Of a stretch of DNA of 64,000 nt, positions 10,839-22,109 are shown in pieces (the stretch's first letter is position 1; each line of letters begins with the position of its first letter). The stretch is from contig JAUTXW010000358.1 of assembly GCA_030620095.1 (NCBI GenBank), positions 682,001-746,000 on the forward strand, given 5' to 3'. The notes under the pieces were generated by a model. The model was given only the letters and a program-made list of their open reading frames with translations. It made no database searches and was not told the origin of the DNA. Source of the DNA: Kuschelorhynchus macadamiae. Its lineage: Eukaryota > Arthropoda > Insecta > Coleoptera > Curculionidae. The position numbers and the translations under genes are program-made.

Positions 10839-12345
10839 CGAATCCGGTATACTATCCTGACAGACGATTTTTGCATATTTTATTTTTTTTTCAGAAAGTA
10901 CCCATTTGCAATATTACATTTGAAAAATAAAAATTGCGGAATATGCAAGAGTTTAAAAAAAAATGAATTAAAAATCACACTAGTTAGCAATGTTGCCAGA
11001 TTTTAGATTTACCAATTTGTTAAAGGAAATGAAATGACCAATTGAAAATTATTTGAACAGAATTGTAATTATTTACTGTTATTATTAAAGTTTTAATGAA
11101 GGTTTTGTTGACGAACCTGGGCTAACCTAACGTTAACGAGACAGATTCACCTAACAGTAAAGTTTTTGGTACAGAAACAACCCCCTTTCAATATAGACTC
11201 GGAATTCGGATGGCGCGCTACCGCGCGCTTTCAGAAAACCTAACTAATCCTAACCTAACCTACACCGCATTTTTATAAATTATAAGTTTTTTTTTATAAA
11301 GTTATTAGTTTTACGTGTATCATAACTTATGGGAATTTCTTTAACTATGAATATGACAACGTCGTACCTCAAATTAAAAACAAGCATGGCGATAGGAATA
11401 GACGGAAAGATGTTTGAAATCAAAATTACCTTTAATTTGTATAATAATCACATCTTAAAGTAATTTTTGAGTGCTGATGAGAGTTTGCCACACATTTTCT
11501 TAATTCGGACTGCTAGAATGGTGGATAAAAACAAAAATAAACGGGATTTAAGAGTGTCAACATAGTTTACCGAACCTTCCTTCTTCCTTAAGATTAGAAC
11601 AAGTTAAGTTACAAGAGCCGTGTAAACTGCGAATATAAATATATTTAACAGTTAGGTGTATAGGTCTCAGATTAATCTAGACAAAAACCTGGATACCACC
11701 GAATACCCTGACGAAATGGCTCTATAGGAGGTTATTAAAGAAATGCAAGAGAGAGTAATTTAAAAAAGGAGAAGAAAGCAAAGCCGAACCTTAAACGCCA
11801 ATAATAAACAAAATATGTGTTTGTAATTTATATGAAAAAACTTTTAAGGAATATTTTGGGTGAGCATTTTTTGTTTTTAACGTCACGAATTACTAACCAT
11901 TTGACACAAGTTATTTCAGAAAAAAAATCTATAGTGTGAGGGTCAGTCAGAATAAAGGAGATTTATATTATTGTTGTTTGCCGCAAACAAAAAGGTTTTT
12001 CTTATTTACTTTAGAAATGTTGATAGGTAGATTGCCAATAATATTCAGCACATAAGTAGTAACATATTGTATGTTTCTAAATCAGAAGGCGCAACAAAAC
12101 TTCCCCTACAGAGGATCTTTCACAAAATTGTTGATTTCATATTTCTTAATATTTGGATCTCTTGAATAATAATTCAAATGATATGGAATAATGCCAAGAC
12201 TGTCAAGTTATATATACAGAATACTTCTACTTAGGCTTGGTATTTTTTTAGAAAATAAGCATGTTTTTTACAGAAACTTACTTAACCTGCGATAGGTCCA
12301 ACATAGCTCTTGAACCTATAACATAGATATCCAGGTAGTCTAGAA

Positions 12346-12348
<3 letters not shown>
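10839..12348. other. Intergenic DNA without a gene
   Basis: AT-rich sequence with no coding signal. Near 11213 a short hairpin (gcgcgctaccgcgcgc) occurs. Near 11245 a few CCTAA-like units occur, too few to be a telomeric array. Confidence 0.5.

Positions 12349-12400
<52 letters not shown>
12349..12400. repeat. (AT)n microsatellite
   Basis: An uninterrupted AT dinucleotide run of about 52 bp. Confidence 0.95.
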
Positions 12401-12403
<3 letters not shown>

Positions 12404-12867
12404 CACATCAGACAATTCTTGTTTTTCTGGTTGTAAATATATAGCTTATTATCTAGTTCATTTAATTGCTTCACACCAAAATTCTTTAAGCATCTACCAA
12501 CATATATTAGAACTGTGTCTGCAAAAACTTTAAACAAGAAAATAAAAGGCTCTTTGACTAAAAATGCTTTTTATGGTATAGACTCGGTTAGATATGAATA
12601 TTTGCACTTAATTTTTTTTAAATTCAATTCAATATATGCTTTACTATCAGAAGAAAAATCTCATTAACAAAGCTGCTTTAAAAGAAAATACAAAATAAAA
12701 TAAAAAGGATAATAGTTCAATTTAAATACCAGATATACATTTAATAAATTCATCATCAAAACTAGACAAAATTAGATTTTTCAATTTTACAGGAAGTATG
12801 AAATATGAACTGCAATAAATTATTAAGAAGATACTGAGACATAAACCTATATGATAATATTATACCC
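12401..12867. other. No gene
   Basis: AT-rich sequence. Frames here are short and low in complexity. Confidence 0.5.
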
Positions 12868-12952
12868 ATACACACACATACACATATACATACATATACA
12901 CATACATACATACATCTACACACATACACGTATACATACATACATACATATA
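12868..12952. repeat. (TACA)n/(CA)n microsatellite
   Basis: Imperfect CACA and TACA units over about 85 bp. The opposite-strand Cys/Val/Tyr-rich frame (12762-13061) is a product of this repeat. Confidence 0.9.
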
Positions 12953-13129
12953 AAAATATAAAGCCAATTTTGTAACAGTCAAACATAATAAAAAAAGCAA
13001 CATAAACAATACAAAAAAATATTAAGGAACTTAAAAATGTTCCTTGAAAATATTCAATCACACTGTGAAATGGCCGAACAACTAAAAAAAATTTTTTTTT
13101 TTAAAAAGTTCTTCACTCTGAATTTGCCT

Positions 13130-14560
13130 GATGACTACTGGCAGGTGATTAAATAAGCTTTGGCACTATAGAAAACAGACTTTTTGTGTGGGTTGAACTT
13201 GGAGTGAACAATGAAATAGAATGAGAATGTGTTGGATGTATTGAAGCGGAATTTATTTCACTTTTAATTTTTTATGCACAAAACATGCATATTCCACAAT
13301 AAAAATACTGAAAAAAATACCTACCAATGTCAATATTTTATGAGACAAACACAATGGTCTGCTTGAATCCCGAACTTTAGCCCACACATGTAAGTATCTC
13401 AATGCTCTTTTCTGTAGTAGGAAAAATTTGTTAAATAGCTGATCCCCAAAAACAAATACCATATCGTAAGTGAGACTTCACAAGTGCAAAATACACATAT
13501 ATCACTATTGTGGGGTCAAGTTGTTTGCTTTTGACTCTTAGTGCATAGCAACTAGAAGCCAGCTTGGAACACAATGCCTCAATGGGATCTCTAAATTTAA
13601 GTTTCTTGTCTATTAAAATCCCCAAAAATTTAATTTCCTGTAGGTTTTTTAAAATTTTGGTTTCAAGGACCACAAAGTCTAATTGATACTTAAATGACAT
13701 TACAAAAGTTTTATCAATATTCAAAGACGGACAATTGGCATCACACCACCGTTTAAGCTGTACCAGATCACTGACAATTACAACAAAGTGGCATCCAAAC
13801 TAAATAAAAAATGAAAATAATATCGGACCTAGATCCATAAGTTTCCAGTTTGTCAAGAAGTATGTGTGACTCACAAAAGACTGCAGCAGCAGATTCCCTG
13901 TCATTAAGGAGTACATATAGTGATTCCAAAAATGAAAAAATTGCATCTTTGGAAAGATATCTGACATAAAAGAAACATTAATAACCTCACATAAAATATT
14001 TAACATCACATAAGGCAGTCTCAAAAATATCTTTGCCGACGCCGAAGGCTTAAGGAAAAAAGAATTAAGGATCCTAGGTTTTTTATATACAACTTATATT
14101 TATGTTTATCAAATACATTATTAGTTAAGGTTGCTCCTATACAACAATAGAAGTTATTAAAATCGTCCGAGGATAAATTCATATTTGTATGAATAAATTT
14201 ATTTTTGTTGAGGAATTTCGTTACTATTTGCCACAATTCCTTCTGTTTATTGTTAGAAGCCTTTCCATATAATGGCGTTGTTTTGCAACCTTTATAGTTC
14301 TTCTATATATATTATGATATTTATTCAAAGAAGTACAGAAGTTCTGATTGTAATAAAATAATTTTCTAAGATATTGCAGACATTGCATATTTTCAGCTGA
14401 AACACTTAAGTCCCCGTGTTACCCAAGATTTTTAATTTTTTGTTTCGAGTTTAAAATTGGAAATGCCTTATTGTAAACACCATACAGTTTATCATGGAAA
14501 AGCTGCAAATGCATAATTGCTGCTTCTGATTTTCTAGACATTTTCAAATTCACTTGATTT
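13130..14560 (-). pseudogene. LINE D, reverse transcriptase and linker remains
   Basis: On the minus strand the RT thumb is readable at 13724-13431 (SLNIDKTFVMSF, then KFLGILIDKKLKFRDPIE, then YFALVKSHLRYGICFWG). The C-terminal domain is at 13462-13253 (FFLLQKRALRYLH). Upstream scraps at 14024-13800 include ILCEVINVSFMSDIFP, an RT fingers motif. At 14236-14021 and up to about 14560 there is linker sequence like that of LINE E. The central palm with the catalytic box is missing. Frameshifts are frequent. Confidence 0.65.
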
Positions 14561-15599
14561 TTAAAAATTTTAATAAGTCATGTAATGTATTTTTATTTTA
14601 ACCTGTTGTCTCAAATAGTATTGTGGCTTGTCACAAGAGATGACTTTTCTTAGGATTGGGTTGCATAGCTAGGAAAACTCAGAATCCAAAATATAAATGT
14701 GATTTATACTGTATTATAAATTATACCTTGATATGTATGTTCTTATTATTTAGATATCGTAGATCTTCTTTGATTTCGTTTGATACTTGACGGAGCTTTT
14801 AAGCATGTCCATTACTTATTTGACTTAAATAATAACAATCGCTTGAGCTTCAGACTGATAATTACTTTTTCGAACAATTACAGATTTGTAGAACATACTA
14901 ATGACTTGGGTGATTACTTTAGGCAACTGTGTTGGGATAGGATAGGTACTAATTTCACGGATTGCTAACACCTCCAGTGATTAGAAGGGAAGAGGGTCTG
15001 ATCCAAATGAGTTGGCTTCAAAGGCTTGTTAATACTACAGATTTGATCAGGGGATAACATAGTAGTATTTATATTGAAAAAATGCTTACTGCTTCGCAGT
15101 TTCCCTTTCAATGTTAATGTTAATTAAGTTATGTATAGAATTAATAAACAGTTAATTAACTTAAGTCTAGGCAAACTCTAGTTCCAAATCACTATAGTCT
15201 GGGCATTCTTGACACTATTTTAGGTCGTTTAACTTAAACATATGTATGATGCAAGGTTTTTTTGATGTTTTTTTTTTTCACATTATTTTTTTGTTAACAC
15301 TGACTTACCATAAACAACAGAAATCCAAATAGTCATAACTAGTTTTAAGTACATTCACATAGGTATATTTTAAAAAATAAAATGAAAAACATGAAGAGAT
15401 ATTCAAACTAGACAAAAGTGTACTGATAAGTGGGAAGTAAAATGATCGAAGTGAAACAGTACCGATTGGTGATGATTATGAATAATATGACTATTTTTTG
15501 AAATTATAGCTATATTTTTTATTGGATTCGACCACAAACTGTCTTAATAGTTAACAGTAAACTGAACTTTGTTGAACACACCGTAAATTCGAAAAATCA
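14561..15599. other. No gene
   Basis: AT-rich sequence without recognisable coding or repeat structure. Confidence 0.45.
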
Positions 15600-15917
15600 A
15601 CCATTTAAAATGAAATGAAATGAAATGAAATGCTTTTATTACCATAATAATATCATTTCCAAAACAGGAGAATGAGCGGTATCGTCTGCGGAAATGCTCA
15701 CAATGCATATTATTATAAAGATATTAAATATTATTAAATGACTTACACAACATGGACACAATAAAGATGAAAAGACAACTAGCCTTGATTCTAAAATTTA
15801 CATAACAAACCATATACTAATTATAAGTAGAGAGAAATGAAAACATATAATATTAAAACCAGTTTAAAAACCTTAAAGCTAGAACTTAAATGGAAAACTA
15901 CTAAAACTTAAGTTGAG

Positions 15918-16205
15918 CTAAATATCATTATTAAATTCCTCCCAGAACTTAAATTTATACAAACATTTATCAATTAGTAGACGGGTAACTGAGCTCTTAA
16001 AGACTTTGTCAGATGTCATGTCCCTAATATGTTTTGGTAGAAGATTATAGGCCTGGATAGCTCTATAATATGAACTTTTAGCATAGAAAGCCGTGTTGTG
16101 AAAGGGTGTTTTCAAGTCATGAGAGTGCCTTGTTAAGATCTCCATGTTTCTGGCATAATGATCATGGTTTGTCTGAAATAGTTGTTTATGTCCTTTCACA
16201 AACAA
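15918..16205 (-). pseudogene. LINE E ORF2 C-terminal domain, separated by frame damage
   Basis: This 95-codon frame (NMEILTRHSHDLKTPF, then SYYRAIQAYNLLPKHIRDM) is the usual C-terminal tail of this LINE group: a conserved RHSHDLR-like box and an FYNLLP-like box. About 215 bp with stops separates it from the main ORF2. Confidence 0.75.
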
Positions 16206-16419
16206 TACTAGTTAAAGAAAGTAAAGAGATGGAACTGATAAGATATTAAGATCTCTGAACAAAGGTTTGCAGGATGCTCGAGGATGCCTCTTTAGGATGG
16301 TTCGAACTATTCTTTTTTGAGTTATAAAAATGTTTGTTGCATGGGTTGATGAAGCCCAAAAAATAATTCCATATGACATTCTAGACCTAACATAACAAAA
16401 TAAAATATCTTTAAGGCAT

Positions 16420-18846
16420 CTAGTGAAACATGGTCCTTAACACCCTTAAGGCAAAACATGCAGAGTTCAATTTGCTATTCAGCTGCAGAATGTGATCATT
16501 ATATGATAAGTGAGTATCTAACATTAGGCCCAAAAATCTTACATTCTGCACTACAGGAACCGACTTATGATTCATCTTAACATACACACTTTCAGGTCTG
16601 CTTTTTAAAATTTGAAATTGCATCAAGGCTGTCTTATCTGCATTCAGCTTCAAACCATTCTCGTTGCACCACAATGCCATTCTCTCCACCATCCCTGACA
16701 GATTTCCTGATAACCCAGACAGAGTTCTCTCTGTTATAATAATAGAGGTATCATCGGCAAACTGAAAAACCTGTCCCATGTTAAGTGTATCACCCAAGTT
16801 GTTCACATATATTAAAAAAAGCAAGGGTCCCAGGATTGAACCCTGTGGGACTCCCTGCTGTATGTTTGATGATGCAGAGAAATATCTTTTCCCATCAGCG
16901 ACAATAGATACCAGTTGCCTCCTTCCAGCAAGATAAGAACGTAAAAGTTCCAAATAGTTACCCCTCACCCCACAATTGTACAACCGGACAAAAAGGATGT
17001 TATAGTCTATTGTCTCAAAAGCCTTTGAGAGGTCAAAGAAAAGGCCAGCTGCCATATTATTGTTGTCCAGAGAATCAGCTATAAGATTTACCAATTTAAA
17101 AATAGCCAGTTCAGTTGACATGTTCTTACGGAAACAAAACTGACGTTCAATCAAAATGTTGTGGTATGTAAGAAATGATATGATTCTGTTATAAATTGCC
17201 CTCTCAAAAACCTTTGATAAACCAGGCAACAGTGACACGGGTCTGTATTTGGTTATATCAGTCCTTGGGCTCTTTTTGTAGATAGGCAGCACATTAGCTA
17301 TTTTTAAGGCATCAGGAAAAACTGAATTCTGAAAGCATTCATTAATAATATTGTGAAGGGGTTGACAGATATATTCTTTGGCATATTTTATGATGTTAGT
17401 GGGAATATTGTCTATGCCAGAGGAAGTTTTGTTTGGTAATCGCTCTACAATCTCAAACACTTCCTGTTCCGTTACAGGGCTAAGGAATATACTAGGGGTC
17501 ACACTAGGTTCAACTCGAGGATGCGAATTCTGGCCACCTGGTATAAGGGTAAAAAGGCCATTGAAGGCATTACAGATATCAGATGGAGAAGACAATTCAT
17601 CACCATTTTCAGGATCTACCAAAAAGGATGGCATATCTCTGCCTTCACTTTTTCCTATGACAGAATTCACTAGTGACCACACTGCTTTTGATTTATTTTG
17701 AGCATTGTTAATTTTGTTTGTGTTTGTTTCTATTTCTTTCTCAGAAATAAAAGTTTTTAGATTCTTCTTTTCAGTTTTAAATTGTTTTAAGATCTCTCGA
17801 CACCCTGTCCTTTTGTAGAGTCTGTACAAATCATTTACGTAGTCAATGTAATGTCTAACCTCTATTGTGATTTGTTTTTGTACAGTTGTTTTAATTCTGT
17901 ACAATGTTAATGGGAAACAGAGATCAAAATAGTATTTGAAAATGTTGTAGAATACCTGGAATTTTTCATTCACTCCGTGCACATCATACAGATCCATCCA
18001 GTCCTCGCCCCTTAAACAGTCTAAAAATCTTTGGATGTTGGCTTCTGAATAAAACCTTTTATAACCAAACACAGGAGAGCTACTCTCTGATGAAAGTTCA
18101 AGTTCTAAGGACAAAGTGTTGCTATAATGATCAGAAAAAGTTGTAGTTCTTATAAAACAGTCCACCATTTCAGGATTATAAGTTGAAAATATGTTATCAA
18201 TTTGACTGCCCATTTGGCTCACATTTCCAGGTCTTGTCACTCCGTGAACATGGGAAACCAGACCATAAGACAATAAGAGATCTATTACCAGACTCACCTC
18301 TTCACCCTCCAATAAAAAATCTAAGTTAAAGTCACCGCATATAATCAGAGAATGTTCTGTACTGTACAAAGCCTCCAAGAGCTCCGCCAATCCACTGATA
18401 AATATATTGAAATCACCTGATGGAGATCTATATAAAGCAATTATTTTAATATATTTTTTACCTATAGATATTTTTGTACAACTAAACTCAAAATATTTTT
18501 CAACAGGTAATACCCTAACACTAATATCAAAGCATTTAAAATCACAGTGTGCATATATCACAGTACCTCCGCCTCTAAAATCCTTCCTACAAAAAGAAGT
18601 TACTTGCTTATATTCACAAAAACTGATAAACTCAATTTCATTTTGTCCAGCCCAATGCTCACACATACAAATAATGTCAGGCTTGGTTTGTTTGGCAAAA
18701 GCATCAATTAGTAGAACTTTATTCTTTATACTCTGTACATTCAGACTGCAGAACGTAAAAGATGTTTTTTTAATATTACATTGGGCATCTAGATGGTCAT
18801 AACTTCCTCCTGCATGCCTGTTGCAAGTTTTTGAGTTTTGTGACAA
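16420..18846 (-). CDS. LINE E ORF2, AP endonuclease and reverse transcriptase, 808 codons
   Basis: The N-terminal endonuclease (residues about 30-250) shows FCSLNVQSI, CEHWAG, RGGGTVIYAH, IIALYRSPSG, IICGDFNLDF, SQIDNIFST and FSDHYSNTLSL. It nicks target DNA for target-primed reverse transcription. The RT (about 470-760) has LPNKTSSGIDNIP, YRPVSLLPGLSKVFER, LFFDLSKAFETID, QQGVPQGSILGPLLF and an intact catalytic FQFADDTSI, then RFLGLMLDTHLSY. The frame stops after LRVLRTMFH. The missing C-terminus lies in another frame at 16205-15918. All catalytic residues that can be seen are kept, so the insertion is fairly young, but the protein is C-terminally truncated. Confidence 0.88.
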   Translation of the reverse strand: MSQNSKTCNRHAGGSYDHLDAQCNIKKTSFTFCSLNVQSIKNKVLLIDAFAKQTKPDIICMCEHWAGQNEIEFISFCEYKQVTSFCRKDFRGGGTVIYAHCDFKCFDISVRVLPVEKYFEFSCTKISIGKKYIKIIALYRSPSGDFNIFISGLAELLEALYSTEHSLIICGDFNLDFLLEGEEVSLVIDLLLSYGLVSHVHGVTRPGNVSQMGSQIDNIFSTYNPEMVDCFIRTTTFSDHYSNTLSLELELSSESSSPVFGYKRFYSEANIQRFLDCLRGEDWMDLYDVHGVNEKFQVFYNIFKYYFDLCFPLTLYRIKTTVQKQITIEVRHYIDYVNDLYRLYKRTGCREILKQFKTEKKNLKTFISEKEIETNTNKINNAQNKSKAVWSLVNSVIGKSEGRDMPSFLVDPENGDELSSPSDICNAFNGLFTLIPGGQNSHPRVEPSVTPSIFLSPVTEQEVFEIVERLPNKTSSGIDNIPTNIIKYAKEYICQPLHNIINECFQNSVFPDALKIANVLPIYKKSPRTDITKYRPVSLLPGLSKVFERAIYNRIISFLTYHNILIERQFCFRKNMSTELAIFKLVNLIADSLDNNNMAAGLFFDLSKAFETIDYNILFVRLYNCGVRGNYLELLRSYLAGRRQLVSIVADGKRYFSASSNIQQGVPQGSILGPLLFLIYVNNLGDTLNMGQVFQFADDTSIIITERTLSGLSGNLSGMVERMALWCNENGLKLNADKTALMQFQILKSRPESVYVKMNHKSVPVVQNVRFLGLMLDTHLSYNDHILQLNSKLNSACFALRVLRTMFH

Positions 18847-19748
18847 TTTTTCACGTTGTCCACTCCATCTTCTAAATGTTTATTGCAACCAGCCTCTTCT
18901 AATCCCGACTGCTGACCTGTCGCTTCACACCCCATGGATTTCTTCTTGGGAAAAAAGAATTTACTGACATATGTACCAGCAGGCCAGAAGTCAGGTATTT
19001 TAATCCTGGGCTCCAGGAAACTCGGGACTCCAACTTTGAATGATGTAGCTTTTGAGTTTGATCTGAATGGAATTATCTTCTTGCATTCGTAACTGACATC
19101 CACATTGTGCTCTTTTGTATCTGGGTGAAGGTTAGAAATGAACAACCAGCTAATACGTTCTACTGTTCTTAAGTTGTGTTTAGAAGTACCTTTGTTACAG
19201 TTGCCTTTTGAGATGTTTTTTGAGGCAATTTTGTTTCTTCTTTTAGGAACAGTCCAGTAATCATCATTTTTTGCCTCCGCAAACGTGGTCGAAGCCTGAG
19301 GGTTCAAATTAGATTCTTCACATTTTTCTTTTATGGTTTCAACGGATGTTTGTACTTGCGAAGTTTTATCAATTTTTGGTAAGGAGCTCGATTTTTTACT
19401 TTTTTCCTGAATTTTGTGTGTTCCATACTCGTTTTGTTTACCTTTTTTGAGGCCAAGTTTTTCTTCCAAAAAATCGATTTTTTCTTCCTTGAGTCGAATA
19501 ATATTTTGTTTATCTTGAATAATAATGTCCTTTTCACTAATTATTTGTTTTAAAAGCTTGATTTGTATTTCCAAAGAATCGCTTTTTGGGGTTAGTTAGC
19601 ACTGAATCACATTTTCTGCTAAGAATTTTATCTGCTGCCCCCTTTCTGCACAAGAGGGGTGCCAAAATTCACCACAATTTATACAAGAGGCTACTGTAAC
19701 TGCCTTTTTTTACAACATTTAAAAATACGCACGTCAACGTTCGCCATT
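18789..19748 (-). pseudogene. LINE E ORF1, zinc finger / coiled coil / RRM-like protein
   Basis: The likely start MANVDVRIFKCC (19748) leads into a PHD-like finger (ASCINCGEFWHPSCAERGQQ). This is cut by a frameshift near 19705 and a stop near 19605. The 261-codon open part (19574-18789) opens with a coiled coil (LKQIISEKDIIIQDKQNII, then EEKIDFLEEKLGL) and a charged linker. An RRM-like block follows: RISWLFISNLHPDT, then SFKVGVPSFLEP and DFWPAGTYVSKFFF. This family binds LINE RNA. The end overlaps the ORF2 start by 58 nt in another frame, so ORF2 is probably translated by reinitiation or frameshifting. Confidence 0.8.
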
Positions 19749-19814
19749 TTCAAGAGCAAAACACTCACTTACAAGGAATAAGGTATCTGAAGTAAGGAAG
19801 CTGTCCAAATATAT

Positions 19815-20105
19815 TCCACCATATGTAGACCGATCATAAAATATGGATCAATCCTGCTAACCAATGCAAGAAGACCGGCCCTGAAAAATCTAGTGAATCC
19901 ATAGTGCTATGCACTCTAAACAAAATAAGATATCCTAATAACTCAATGTTCTATCCATATAATGACCTCCTATATGAACTAACAAGAGTGCAACCCATAA
20001 ACACAAGAATGAACACCTTAGGATTACGATTTGCCAACAAATAGAAGACTGCTGAGACACATGTGCAGATTAAAGGACCAGGATATTGTTGCCAAGAATA
20101 AAAGA
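19815..20105 (+). pseudogene. LINE C-terminal scrap
   Basis: The + strand reads RPIIKYGSILLTNARRPALKNL, then PFYPYNDLLYELTRVQPINTRM and LGLRFANK, with stops and frame changes. It resembles the region after the RT in Jockey/R1-like LINEs. It is short and decayed. Confidence 0.4.
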
Positions 20106-20208
20106 ACAAAAAGAATGTTTATTTATTCTATGTAATTTTTTTTGTAATATTTTCTAAAATTTTTTGTATACAATCGCTTATAGTAAGATAACGATTTTTA
20201 CTTAATAT

Positions 20209-20408
<200 letters not shown>

Positions 20409-20429
20409 CTAAATTAAATCATATTTTTA

Positions 20430-20660
20430 TGTAATGTATTAATAGAATGTAGAAAGAGGTTAAGTTGTCTCTCTGTGCCTGTTAAACAAGTCAAAATATC
20501 ATCAACGTATCTGTATCAATAAATAAACTTGTCTCGTACAGGGTGATTATCTATTATTTTTTCTTAGTTATCAAGATATTTCAGCTAAAATAGGACTTAA
20601 CAAGTTACCCATTATTAAACCTTCTTTACTTAAATAGATCGAGCCATTAAATTCAAACTA
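20430..20660 (-). pseudogene. Penelope-like element, reverse transcriptase fragment
   Basis: On the minus strand the frame KEGLIMGNLLSPILAEI (about 20640-20585) matches the GLPMGSPLSP box of Penelope-like RTs. After a frameshift, YRYVDDILTCLTGTERQLN (about 20525-20465) carries the YVDD catalytic motif. HSINTLHKNM follows. The fragment ends at the AT microsatellite. Confidence 0.7.
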
Positions 20661-20689
20661 ATTTTGATCAAGGCATACTGCCAGCAAAT

Positions 20690-21040
20690 CATATGTCATA
20701 TTAGATATAAAAAAGCTAATATGTCATATTAGATATAAAAAGGCACTCAATTTCGTTTATCCTAATTTCAATACAAAAAACAATATTACGTTTAACACAT
20801 TAACATATACCGGGAAACTTGGCACTAAAATAAAGAATAATCTTAAAAAAACAAATCATAAAGTAGCTTTTTGTACCAGTATTACTTTAGGTACATATAT
20901 GAAGAATAACAAGTCTAATACAAATAAGGACCAAAAATCAGGGGTATATGAATTAAACTGTGGTTCTTGCAAAAAAGTATATATTAGTCAAACAGGTAGA
21001 TCTTCTTATAAACGTATCAAAGAACACAAAGCATTATAAT
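20690..21040 (+). pseudogene. Penelope-like element, GIY-YIG endonuclease fragment
   Basis: On the + strand, opposite to the neighbouring RT, the frame reads LNFVYPNF, then TLGTYMKNNKSNTNK and SGVYELNCGSCKKVYISQTG (about 20938-21000), RSSYKRIKEH. This is the GIY-YIG nuclease with its CxxC knuckle typical of Penelope-like elements. G-V-Y replaces the usual G-I-Y, and Y-I-S replaces Y-I-G. Two copies of tatgtcatattagatataaa (20693 and 20722) sit at the switch point between the orientations. Confidence 0.75.
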
Positions 21041-21704
21041 AATATATTAAAAAAAAACTTAATCTAATTATGCAAAATATTTACTTATTAATTTTTAATT
21101 TAAAACGTTGCATTCAGCGAATAAAAGTTTCAAGTTAAATTACTTGGAAGGTCTAGAAATTAATGAGAGGAAAAACCATAATATTGTATTGAACGATTAA
21201 ATGAACCTAAACGGTTTAAGGTAATGGGTTTAAGGTAATGTAGTTTTTTTGTGAATTTAATTTTTAAAAAATATCGGGATTTCTTTGTTTTTTAAAATAT
21301 TAATATATGGGACACTGTTTGTTAACTTTTAACATATATTTGACCATTTTATTCACTTCCGGTTTGACCGAATATTTAAATGAAAACCCCCAAATATTTA
21401 CATTTTGATAAAGCTTAAAATTCTCTAAAAGGCAGCTTTTAGAATTTTGAAATTGGATAAAATATGGCGGAGCTATAAGCATTTGTTTTATTTTGATTAG
21501 TTGGCCTTGACACAAAATTTCATATAGTTTTAGGTTCGTAATTCAGATTGATTACTAGGGTAACGAAAGAAAATTGCGTTTAAAACAAAAACTGCTTTAA
21601 TTTTTTTTGTTATAAAATGACTTTTTAGCATTATCTATGTCAAGAAAAAAAATTGATTTTTTTTAATGTTTGGAACAATTTATTTTTAAAAACTGAATTG
21701 TTTA
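21041..21704. other. No gene
   Basis: AT-rich sequence with long T and A runs. Nothing recognisable. Confidence 0.45.
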
Positions 21705-22109
21705 GTAATTATTTTTATATTTATTTATTTATTCAACCAAGTACAATTACAGGCCCGTAGCCCAAGTAGTACAGTAATATTATATAAAAGAAAGTTAAGG
21801 GGTTTAAAAAATATATAACTAAAAATAAAGTATCAGAAATACAAAAAAATATACAAGTATTAAATATAAAAATATAAACATAAAAATGTTGTTTTCCTAA
21901 GACATAAAACACTTAATTAAATATTACAAAATATAACATAGGATTTGACACACATCACCAGACGTCACACAAATAAAATCAAGAAAGTGTCAATAGAGAC
22001 AGTTGGGAACACGAAGACCACTCAAGGTTGATCTGCTGCAGTTGTAATTGAAATCAAATGGTAGATATTTATTAAAGTACCCCGTGAATCTATTCATAAT
22101 CTCATTTTT

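Larger units (their letters stand above)
15603..19790 (-). mobile_element. LINE E, nearly full-length CR1-like non-LTR retrotransposon
   Basis: Read on the minus strand, the element starts near 19750-19790. It has ORF1, an overlapping ORF2 and a short 3' UTR with AATAAAA. It ends in a tandem TTTCA tail (rc of 15607-15632). Both ends and the domain order are present, so it is the best-preserved LINE in the window. No clear target-site duplication was seen. PHD-finger ORF1, AP endonuclease and RT without RNase H fit CR1/L2-like groups. Confidence 0.85.

Noticed and set aside
11235..11270. CCTAA-like units resembling insect TTAGG telomere repeats
   Set aside because: Only two or three irregular units occur; no array.
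17378..18802. Plus-strand ORFs of 107 and 131 codons inside LINE E
   Set aside because: They are antisense to the well-supported ORF2 and show no motifs.
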